From assembly GCA_903908495.1 (NCBI GenBank), contig CAIVSK010000360.1, forward strand, positions 1-42,547: a stretch of DNA of 42,547 nt. The letters are read 5' to 3'. Made by a program: the position numbers and the translations under genes. Under the pieces are notes generated by a model, which saw nothing but the letters and a program-made list of their open reading frames with translations, made no database searches and was not told the origin of the DNA. Within the stretch, counting starts at the first letter, position 1, and each line of letters starts with the position of its first letter. Shown piece by piece: positions 8,893-15,788 of the stretch. The DNA is from Akkermansiaceae bacterium (lineage in GTDB: Bacteria; Verrucomicrobiota; Verrucomicrobiia; Verrucomicrobiales; Akkermansiaceae).

Positions 8893-9077
8893 GGCTGGCG
8901 TGGGGCGGGAAGGCTGGGGCGGGGGACGCCAAGGGGCGATCCCGGCTGCCGTGAAAGTGAATCAAGCGCGGCGAAAATCAAGACAATGCGCAGCCTGGTT
9001 TGCGCGAATTGTGGATAGAATCTTGCGTCGCCGCTGAAATGTGGAATGCTCCGTGGCGCCCAAGCAACCGTCCAGGC

Positions 9078-10883
9078 ATGCACCAACCTTCCTTCAACGC
9101 CCCTGCTATCGAAGCTCTCGCTCGCCTGCTGCCCGCATACGACTTTGAGTGCCTCATTGCCAAAGGCGGCATGGGCGCGGTCTACAAGGCCAAGCAACGC
9201 TCGTTGGGCCGCGATGTGGCCATCAAGGTTCTACCACCTGAGGTCGGCCACGACCCGATGTTCCGCCGCTCCTTCGAGACCGAGGCGCGCGCCATGGCCA
9301 GACTCAATCACCCCAATCTCATCGGCGTGTACGACTCGGGGTCGGTCGCCGACATGCTCTACATCGTCATGGAGTATGTGCCGGGCAAGTCGCTCTACCA
9401 TTCATCCTACGGCAAAATGGTGGACCCGGTGCAGGCGGTCCAACTGATCCAGGGGATCTGCGCCGGCCTCAGCCACGCCCACGAAAACGGCATCATCCAC
9501 AGCGATATCAAGCCGGCCAACATCTTGCTCACGCCCAAGGCCGAGCCCAAGATCGGGGATTTCGGCTTGGCGCGGCTGGTGGAGTCCGAAGGCACGGGCC
9601 TGGTGATGGGCACGCCCGGCTACACCGCTCCGGAGGTCGTCGCTAACCCCAACGTGGCCGATCACCGCTCCGACCTGTTTTCAGTCGGCGTGATGCTTTA
9701 TGAACTCATGGCCGGCAAGCGCCAGGAGGCAGGCGCCGCCCCACCTTCCACGATTTGCGGCTGTGGCCCCGGCATCGATGAAATTTGGCGGCGCGCCACC
9801 GATTTGAATCCGGCCAACCGGTATCAAACCGCCAATGCCCTGCGGGCGGCCCTTGCGGATTGGCTCACCGCAAAAGATTCCCCGGGCAAGCGCAAGGCCG
9901 CCGTGTCTGCCTCCGCCCCGCAAGGCAAGGCCTCGCCAGCGGCGTCCCAGGGCGGTGCCAAGCCCAAGCCGATGGCCAACGTCGCCACCCAGGCGCAGGC
10001 CAGACCCCAAGGTTCCGGCCTCTACACCGGCCTGCAGTTCCTTGCTCTGGCAGCACTCATCGGTATCTCCGCGTACCTCTGGAAGGGCCGGATGGACCAT
10101 GACAAGGACATGGTGAAAATCGCCGAAAAGAACACCCAAACACTGGAGGAATTCAAGCGCCTCCAGGAGGGCGGGGGCAAGGGATCCAGGTCCCCCGCTG
10201 CTGGGATCTCGCGCCAGCCCAACTTTCCCTCGCTGCCAAACAAGACGCCCGCGGCCCCGGTCAAGGTGGCTACCCCGGGCAAGCAGCCGGATGCGCACCC
10301 CACGCCCCCCAGCGCCGACCCGGTGGATTCCGCCGTGCTCTCGAGCTTGACCGCGCGGGCCAAGGAACTCATTGGGGCGGCTGACAAGAAACGCACGGAG
10401 CAACTCGCCGCCAATGCCCGCTTGTACAGTTGGGATCTGGACTTGTGGGTCCACACTTTGACGAAAAACGGCCAGGCATCCTGGCAATTGCCCGTCGCCA
10501 GGCTCAAATCAGCTGTTAGGGGTGTGCGGGTTCCGGTCGGTATCCCCCAGGCCAACGGTTTCTCCGTCACTCCCCAGATGGCCCAGATCGTCGCCGATTG
10601 CGCCGCCAAACAGGGGCAGATTGATGCCACGTTTCTCATTGAAACAGACAAGCTCCGCGCCTTCTATCTCAGCCGTCTCAAGGACGAGGCTGCCAGCGCC
10701 GAGAAGGCCGGGCAAAGCGAAGCGGCGGCCACCCTTCGCGCCGCGTCCGCACAAGCCGCCGACAATGAGGCGTGGATCCGCTCCTTCGGCTTCGATCCCA
10801 GGCCCGCGTCGCCCGGCTTTACCAAGGAAAATTCCGACGCCGACCCAACCACACCCGCCCCACGCTCTGGAGCCGGCGCGTGA
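9078..10883 (+). CDS. Transmembrane Hanks-type Ser/Thr protein kinase
   Basis: A 601-residue kinase from the ATG at 9078 (MHQPSFNAP); in-frame starts at 9039 and 9000 give only low-complexity extensions. The kinase domain spans about residues 20-270: glycine loop AKGGMGAVY (about 28-36), VAIK with K50, HSDIKPAN at 141-148, DFG at 161-163 and a GTPGYTAPE activation segment. The usual HRD is HSD, making it a non-RD kinase, so activation-loop control may differ. A Pro/Ala/Lys-rich linker follows, then one transmembrane helix at about 312-335 (GLQFLALAALIGISAYLW), and a C-terminal part of about 260 residues, probably outside the cytoplasm, with no recognised domain. This is the standard layout of PknB-type receptors with a novel sensor. 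Confidence 0.9.
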   Translation: MHQPSFNAPAIEALARLLPAYDFECLIAKGGMGAVYKAKQRSLGRDVAIKVLPPEVGHDPMFRRSFETEARAMARLNHPNLIGVYDSGSVADMLYIVMEYVPGKSLYHSSYGKMVDPVQAVQLIQGICAGLSHAHENGIIHSDIKPANILLTPKAEPKIGDFGLARLVESEGTGLVMGTPGYTAPEVVANPNVADHRSDLFSVGVMLYELMAGKRQEAGAAPPSTICGCGPGIDEIWRRATDLNPANRYQTANALRAALADWLTAKDSPGKRKAAVSASAPQGKASPAASQGGAKPKPMANVATQAQARPQGSGLYTGLQFLALAALIGISAYLWKGRMDHDKDMVKIAEKNTQTLEEFKRLQEGGGKGSRSPAAGISRQPNFPSLPNKTPAAPVKVATPGKQPDAHPTPPSADPVDSAVLSSLTARAKELIGAADKKRTEQLAANARLYSWDLDLWVHTLTKNGQASWQLPVARLKSAVRGVRVPVGIPQANGFSVTPQMAQIVADCAAKQGQIDATFLIETDKLRAFYLSRLKDEAASAEKAGQSEAAATLRAASAQAADNEAWIRSFGFDPRPASPGFTKENSDADPTTPAPRSGAGA

Positions 10884-10969
10884 TGCCCCGGCCCCGGCGA
10901 GTTGGCACCCTGGTGAACCGATTTTTGAACCCGCCAAGCCGCCTCTGTTTCTAACATATATATACCGCC

Positions 10970-12067
10970 ATGCCATTGACCCTCAAACCGAAAGCCGCCT
11001 GTACCTTCGATCAAATCTCGCTGGGTGAGGTCATGCTGCGCCTGGACCCGGGCGAGGGCCGCATCCGCACGGCGCGCAATTTCGCCGCGTGGGAGGGCGG
11101 CGGCGAGTACAACACGTCGAGGGGCCTGCGCAAATGTTTCGGCTACAAGACCGCAGTGTGCACGGCATTGGTGGATAACGAAATCGGTCATCTCATCGAA
11201 GATTTCATCATGCAGGGCGGGGTGGCCACCGAGTTCATTCAATGGCGGGGCGACGACGGCATCGGCCGCAACGTGCGCAATGGCCTGAATTTCACCGAAC
11301 GTGGCTTTGGCGTTCGCGGGGCGGTGGGCAACCCCGATCGCGGCAATACCGCCGCCTCCCAACTTAAGCCCGGCGATATCGATTGGGATCACCTCTTCGG
11401 CACCCTCGGCGTGCGCTGGTTCCACACCGGCGGCATCTTCGCCGCCCTCTCGGCCACCACCGCCGCCCTCACCGTGGAAGCCGTCAAAGCAGCTAACCAA
11501 CATGGCACCATCGTTTCCTATGACCTCAACTACCGGCCATCGCTGTGGAAAACCATCGGCGGCCTGGCCAAGGCGCGGGAGGTCAATCGCGAGATTGCCC
11601 GCTATGTGGATGTGATGATCGGCAACGAGGAGGATTTCACCGCCTCGCTCGGCTTCGAGGTCGCCGGCGCCGATGACCACCTCGCCACCATCGAGACCGC
11701 CGCCTTCAAGGCGATGATCGAGACGGCCGTGCGCGATTTTCCCAACTTCAAGGTGGCGGCCACCACCTTGCGCCGCGTTCTAACCGCCACCAAGAACGAT
11801 TGGGCCGCCATCCTCTGGCATGACGGTGCGTTTTTCGAAAGCCGCCCCTATCCGGAACTTGAAATCCTCGATCGGGTCGGCGGTGGCGATAGTTTTGCCA
11901 GCGGCCTGCAATTCGGCTTCATGGAATTCAATGACCCGCAGCAAGCCGTCGAATTCGGTGCCGCCCACGGCGCGCTCGCATCCACCACTCCCGGTGACAC
12001 CTCGATGGCCACCCGCAAGGAAGTCGAAAAACTCATCGCCGGCGGCGGCGCCCGCGTCGTGCGCTGA
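10970..12067 (+). CDS. PfkB family sugar kinase, 2-keto-3-deoxygluconate kinase-like
   Basis: A 365-residue ribokinase-fold enzyme. The N-terminal GEVMLRLDPGEGRIRTA, the GGGEYNTSRGLRKCFG glycine-rich substrate-binding loop and the C-terminal DRVGGGDSFASGL (catalytic base D307 in the GGGD anion hole) define PfkB kinases. The IGNEEDF block, seen in KDG kinases and fructokinases, lies near 218-223. Among PfkB proteins the opening and the YDLNYRPSLW segment resemble KdgK, which phosphorylates 2-keto-3-deoxygluconate in uronate breakdown. The exact sugar is inferred. No uronate operon surrounds it. The ATG is preceded by an AT-rich stretch (CTAACATATATATACC) that may hold the promoter; the 86-base gap from the kinase gene shows no terminator. 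Confidence 0.85.
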   Translation: MPLTLKPKAACTFDQISLGEVMLRLDPGEGRIRTARNFAAWEGGGEYNTSRGLRKCFGYKTAVCTALVDNEIGHLIEDFIMQGGVATEFIQWRGDDGIGRNVRNGLNFTERGFGVRGAVGNPDRGNTAASQLKPGDIDWDHLFGTLGVRWFHTGGIFAALSATTAALTVEAVKAANQHGTIVSYDLNYRPSLWKTIGGLAKAREVNREIARYVDVMIGNEEDFTASLGFEVAGADDHLATIETAAFKAMIETAVRDFPNFKVAATTLRRVLTATKNDWAAILWHDGAFFESRPYPELEILDRVGGGDSFASGLQFGFMEFNDPQQAVEFGAAHGALASTTPGDTSMATRKEVEKLIAGGGARVVR

Positions 12068-12105
12068 GCGGAGTGTGGCTGCGGAGTCCCCGCCGCAGGT
12101 CGTGA

Positions 12106-12124
12106 TGGCGGCGTCTCGCCGCCA
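12106..12124. terminator. Perfect 8-base-pair hairpin after the PfkB gene, possible terminator
   Basis: TGGCGGCG and CGCCGCCA flank a TCT loop, 39 bases after the stop of the PfkB gene and before the convergent epimerase gene. There is no T-run, so intrinsic termination is uncertain; it may equally be a short palindromic repeat. Confidence 0.35.
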
Positions 12125-12209
12125 GTGCCTCTGCTGCCTGACTTCTTCACGCGATATTTCGCAAGTGCCGTTCTTCCAGTCTCCAGCGGTGCCAAGTGCG
12201 TCGGCACGC

Positions 12210-13037
12210 TCACAGTCCCAGCGTCGGGGCGATGCCCGGCACCGCATCAAGAAACGAGGGATACTGCGGTTGCCAGCCGCTGGCTTGCAGCTTGGTGTTG
12301 GCGACCTGCTTGTGGGTCCAGCCCCGCTTGCGTGCTAGATCGCGCGCCGCCGAAGGCGGCAGCGGCCGCTGGAACAGCGTGCTGAGGTGTTGGTAGCAGG
12401 CGCGTTGGGTCAGCGGGCTAGAGTCGCTGAGATTGAATACCTCGCCGCGCTGGCGGATTGGGCCGATGGTGAGATGTTGGATCGCCCGCACCGCATCATC
12501 ACGGTGGATTTGGTTGAGAAATCGCTCGCCGCCGTCTTCCATCACCGCCTCCCCAGCGAGAAATTTCCGCAGAATCACGCTGCGCCCGGGACCATAGATG
12601 CCCGCGAGCCGCACCACAATCCCGCCGCTGGCGAGGGTCAGCTGCTCGGCTTCTAGCAGCATTTTACCGGTGTCCCGCTCCGGCAGGGTGGGGCTCGCCT
12701 CGGTGACCTCCGAGCCATCGGTTTGGGCATACACCGACGAGCTCGAGGTGAACAGCAGGGGGATTCCGGGAAAGGCTTCCAGCAGGTTGCGGCAGCCGTC
12801 GACGTAGACGCGCTGATAGGCCTCCGCTCCGCCGCGGCCCGAGGCGGCGCAGTGGATGATGAGGTCCGGGGCAACGCTGGCACCCAGCGCGGCAACCGCC
12901 CGGGCGTCTGCCACATCGCAGGCCACGCTGTCGCTGCCGCCGCCGAGTGAAACGGCGCTGGTCTGCCAGGCGTTTTCGCGGAACCGCTGGGTGAGGGCTT
13001 GGCCCAAATAGCCGTGACCGATGAGAAGTAGATGCAT
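12210..13037 (-). CDS. NAD(P)-dependent epimerase/dehydratase-like protein (YeeZ type)
   Basis: A 275-residue Rossmann-fold protein of the atypical extended SDR group. GHGYLGQALTQRF (8-20) is the dinucleotide-binding loop; CDVADARAV, IIHCAASG, LLFTSSSSVYAQ and VVRLAGIYGPGR follow in family order. The catalytic YxxxK is altered: at the expected place is DTGKMLLEAE, with the lysine but no tyrosine, as in YeeZ-like proteins. Enzyme activity is therefore uncertain and no substrate is assigned. It stands alone, convergent with the PfkB gene and divergent from the Wadjet operon. Confidence 0.8.
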   Translation of the reverse strand: MHLLLIGHGYLGQALTQRFRENAWQTSAVSLGGGSDSVACDVADARAVAALGASVAPDLIIHCAASGRGGAEAYQRVYVDGCRNLLEAFPGIPLLFTSSSSVYAQTDGSEVTEASPTLPERDTGKMLLEAEQLTLASGGIVVRLAGIYGPGRSVILRKFLAGEAVMEDGGERFLNQIHRDDAVRAIQHLTIGPIRQRGEVFNLSDSSPLTQRACYQHLSTLFQRPLPPSAARDLARKRGWTHKQVANTKLQASGWQPQYPSFLDAVPGIAPTLGL

Positions 13038-13248
13038 GGGGGGGGGCGATGGAAGTTTGAGCGGCGGCGTCCCGTTGAGTCATTCAGCCCAAGACCTCGC
13101 AAACCCAAACTAGGGCTCTGCGGCCGCAGATGCAACCCCGCAACCTGCCTCACTCTCGCTACACCATCACGGCAGCCTCAATAATCCCAGCCCAAACCCC
13201 TGCTGGAATCCCGTCATATGCACGGAAATGGCCCCACGTCCAAATTCG

Positions 13249-13260
13249 CCCCCCCCCCCC
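13249..13260. repeat. Run of twelve C residues upstream of the Wadjet promoters
   Basis: An uninterrupted 12-base C tract in the 549-base gap between the epimerase gene and jetA, about 27 bases before the first promoter-like element. Such tracts are prone to slippage. The flank 13038-13248 holds no other feature that could be recognised. Confidence 0.7.
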
Positions 13261-13286
13261 GCGGACATCTCCCCGCGCGGCGCACA

Positions 13287-13507
13287 TGTCAATAACATGC
13301 TGTCAGTTATTATAAATGACCCGCTCATTTAAGTCCGCGCGCAGTCCCCGTGACTGAGCCCATGCTAATCCATTCAAAATGCCGCTGGGGCGGTCAAGCA
13401 CATGATGACAGATATTATAATTGGTTCAGCCCCCTTCAGGATTCGCGCCTTGTTGCGAGAGACTGGCTCCGTCGGCTTGTCAACAACATGCTGTCAGGCA
13501 ATATATG
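13287..13507 (+). promoter_or_regulatory. Three repeated promoter/operator elements ahead of jetA
   Basis: Three copies of one 30-base arrangement, all pointing toward jetA: half-site TGTCA, nine bases, half-site TGTCA, five bases, then a -10-like hexamer. Element 1: TGTCA 13287-13291, TGTCA 13301-13305, TATAAA 13311-13316. Element 2: GGTCA 13392-13396, TGACA 13406-13410, TATAAT 13416-13421. Element 3: TGTCA 13478-13482, TGTCA 13492-13496, TATATG 13502-13507. The nine-base spacer also carries a shared ACATG. The first half-site sits roughly at -35 and the second between -35 and -10, as expected of a direct-repeat operator overlapping a promoter. The -10 boxes end 271, 166 and 80 bases before the jetA ATG. 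Function is inferred from repetition and spacing. Confidence 0.6.
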
Positions 13508-13586
13508 CGCGCTGAGCGTGAATTTTCGTCCGTGAATTTCGCGCTTGGGTTAGCGCACGCCGGGCGGCTACAGTTCGGCCCGCCCG

Positions 13587-15065
13587 ATGATCCCACCCAT
13601 TCTCAGTGACAAACTTCTCGCGTCCGTATCGCGGGATTTTTTCCGCCCGCTGACCCGACCGTCGGCGGCGATTTACGTGGATTGCGCGGAACGGTTGGCT
13701 GGAGTGGCCGGCGAGGCGGGTCGCATTCCTCACACGGAGGCGATTGCGCTGATCCGGGAGATTTTGGCCAAGCATCCGGAGATTGTGCTGGACGATGATG
13801 AGGGGGCCTCGCTGCGGGATGCCCGCCAGCGAGCCGGGCAGATTTTCAACCGGCTGTGCGACGCCAGCTGGCTGGAAGACCAGCAGCTCGGGCTGCACGA
13901 ACGCTGGGCCCTCGTGTCGCCGGGCTTACGGCCACTGCTGCGGTTTTTGCGCGAGCTCGCGGAAGATGAAATCGCCGAACTCAAGACCTTTGCGGACACC
14001 GTGCGCGGCGTCTGCGAGACCCTCGAACGTCCGGGTGTTCTCGATCCCCGCCTGCACGAGCCGGACGCCATCCGGGCCACCGTCACCGATGTGAATGCCC
14101 GCCTCGAAAGCGCGATCATCCAGCTCCACGGCGTCGAAAAACTCATCTCGCTGTTTGACCGCCGCCAACGCCTGAGCGACTCGCCAGCGGAGACCTTGCG
14201 CCTGCTCTACTCCGAGTTCGGTGCCGGCCAGCACATGGTTTGTTACGACGCGCTGCGCAGAAACGGCTTGCTCCCCAGGCTGCAGGTGCTGCGCTCGCAG
14301 GTGGCCGACTGTCGCGACGATCCGCTGGTCAAAGAACGCCTCGCCGCAGGCTATGTCGCCCATTATCATTGGGATGAATCCGAGGCCTATCACCGCGCTG
14401 AGAAAACCCTCCGTCAGCTCGAGCACCGCCTCGCCGCCATCCGCCTCGTTGCCGACGCCATCGACGCCCGCATGGCCTCGTTCAACCAGCTATCCCAACA
14501 ACGCTACCGCTACCAAACCGAACTCCGCGGCCGCCGCCCCGAAATCGTCAAAGCCTACTGCGATGCCATCAACGCCGCCCACGCCGGCACCCGCCTCAGC
14601 GCCATGCGCGAAGCCGCGCCGGATTTCTCCCCGCTCATCCCTGAGGTGAAATGTTTTTTCGGCACCGATTCGCTCGCCCGCGCCCGCCGCGGCAAGGCCC
14701 CGGCCGACCTGTCCTTCGGCCGTGATGCCGGTGCCAAGGATGAAACCGCCGCCGACACCCTCGCCGCCTTGCGCGAACGCCAACGCCTCGCCCTCACCCC
14801 CCAGCGCGCCGCCCGCCTCGTCGCACGCCTGCTGCCGATCCGATCACACTCGATCGCCACCGCCGATTTTGTCGCCGCCGACCTCGATGAAATGCTCGAT
14901 TTGTTAGCCATCGCCGCATACGATCAGGCCGTCACCGCCGACGGCAAACGCGTGCGCTGGACCATCGATGGGCCCGGCAAAATCGCCGGTCTCACGCCCG
15001 CCGCCATCCCCACCGATCCGCACGCCGGCTGGCACCTCGAACGCTTCACCATCCAACGCACTTGA
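13587..15065 (+). CDS. jetA: Wadjet system JetA (kleisin-like subunit)
   Basis: A 492-residue, mostly helical soluble protein. The opening (LLASVSRDFFRPLTRPSAAIYVDCAERL) and overall length resemble JetA-family proteins, the kleisin subunit that bridges the SMC heads. It was identified mainly by context: it is the first gene of an operon whose next three products are JetB-, JetC- and JetD-like. The N-terminal part (about 40-115) reads like a winged-helix region (IREILAKHPEIV, IFNRLCDASWLE). The central part is coiled-coil-like (LEHRLAAIRLVADAIDARM), and the C-terminal end should contact an SMC head. Whether it belongs to Wadjet type I, II or III cannot be settled here. It starts at an ATG 80 bases after the last promoter-like element. 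Confidence 0.85.
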   Translation: MIPPILSDKLLASVSRDFFRPLTRPSAAIYVDCAERLAGVAGEAGRIPHTEAIALIREILAKHPEIVLDDDEGASLRDARQRAGQIFNRLCDASWLEDQQLGLHERWALVSPGLRPLLRFLRELAEDEIAELKTFADTVRGVCETLERPGVLDPRLHEPDAIRATVTDVNARLESAIIQLHGVEKLISLFDRRQRLSDSPAETLRLLYSEFGAGQHMVCYDALRRNGLLPRLQVLRSQVADCRDDPLVKERLAAGYVAHYHWDESEAYHRAEKTLRQLEHRLAAIRLVADAIDARMASFNQLSQQRYRYQTELRGRRPEIVKAYCDAINAAHAGTRLSAMREAAPDFSPLIPEVKCFFGTDSLARARRGKAPADLSFGRDAGAKDETAADTLAALRERQRLALTPQRAARLVARLLPIRSHSIATADFVAADLDEMLDLLAIAAYDQAVTADGKRVRWTIDGPGKIAGLTPAAIPTDPHAGWHLERFTIQRT

Positions 15066-15068
15066 AGA

Positions 15069-15137
15069 GTTAGTGGATCGTGGATAGCAGATCGAAGTTC
15101 CACTATCCACTATCTTCAATCCACTATCCTCGATCCA
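15069..15137. repeat. ATCCACTATC direct and inverted repeats between jetA and jetB
   Basis: The 83-base gap between jetA and jetB is filled with copies of a short word: GTGGATCGTGGATAG at 15073-15087, then ACTATCCACTATC and ATCCACTATCCTCGATCCA after it. GTGGATAG (15080-15087) and CTATCCAC (15103-15110) can pair as a hairpin with a 15-base loop. This is the only gap inside an otherwise tightly packed operon. The stem could affect jetB translation or be a small mobile repeat. Confidence 0.55.
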
Positions 15138-15148
15138 TCTTCCCCCTC

Positions 15149-15787
15149 ATGTCCTCCGATCCCCACTGGCCCCGCTTCTGGCCGGACGTCCCCGACGACG
15201 ACCGGCCGGCACTGCGCGAAATCCTCGCAGAGTTGCTAGGGCGCGGCACCTTGCTCGGCAGCACCGGTGCCGGCCGCGATTTGTTCCTGCTCGCGCGGGA
15301 TCACTACCGCGGGCATTTGAACGACTACCTCGCACCGCTCGGCCTCGAACTCATGGTCGATGACGACTACTTCCTGCTCCAGGCGCGCCCGCGTCCGGAG
15401 GCCTGCCACTTGCTGGCCCAGTTCACCAAGGATGAAACGTTGCTCTTGTTAGTGCTGTGGCGCGTCTGGGACGACCACCGCAGCCAGGTGACCGCCAGCG
15501 CCGTCATTCTAACAGTCGACGAGCTGTGGACCCGTTTCCGCAATACCTATGACAAAATCGATCCGCCGGAGAAGACCCACCTCGACGCGATGTTAGGCCG
15601 GCTCAAGCGCCTGCGTTTGATCCGCACCCACAAGCCGGAGGGCGCGCTGCAGCTTGGCGACACACTCATCGAGGTGCTGCCCAGCCTGCCGCGCGTCATT
15701 CCCTTCGACAGCCTCGCAAGTTGCCTTGCCCGTGCCGCCCTCTATCAACCCGGCGAGGCCGGCCCCACCCTCACCCCCGAAGCCTGA
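15149..15787 (+). CDS. jetB: Wadjet system JetB (KITE-like, DUF4194)
   Basis: A 212-residue protein corresponding to the MukE-like KITE subunit that binds the JetA kleisin. It has the DUF4194 character: an N-terminal LREILAELLGRG helix, a central LLLLVLWRVWDDH stretch and a C-terminal winged-helix segment (LDAMLGRLKRLRLIRTH) ending in an LIEVLPSLPRVI strand. The ATG at 15149 (MSSDPHWPRF) is preferred; an in-frame GTG at 15080 would translate the ATCCACTATC repeats into low-complexity sequence. The stop is followed after a single base by the jetC ATG (TGACATG), implying coupled translation. Confidence 0.88.
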   Translation: MSSDPHWPRFWPDVPDDDRPALREILAELLGRGTLLGSTGAGRDLFLLARDHYRGHLNDYLAPLGLELMVDDDYFLLQARPRPEACHLLAQFTKDETLLLLVLWRVWDDHRSQVTASAVILTVDELWTRFRNTYDKIDPPEKTHLDAMLGRLKRLRLIRTHKPEGALQLGDTLIEVLPSLPRVIPFDSLASCLARAALYQPGEAGPTLTPEA

Positions 15788-15788
15788 C

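Noticed and set aside
9000-9077. Longer kinase start at 9000 or 9039
   Set aside because: The extension has no conserved features; the ATG at 9078 leaves a normal short N-terminus before the kinase domain.
10664-11680. 338-residue minus-strand open frame across the kinase and PfkB genes
   Set aside because: Antisense to two genes with clear motifs; no family features of its own.
13287-13507. CRISPR-like array upstream of jetA
   Set aside because: Only three imperfect 30-base units with unequal spacers and no cas genes; they read as promoter/operator elements.
15080-15148. Upstream GTG start for jetB
   Set aside because: It would translate the ATCCACTATC repeats into low-complexity residues.
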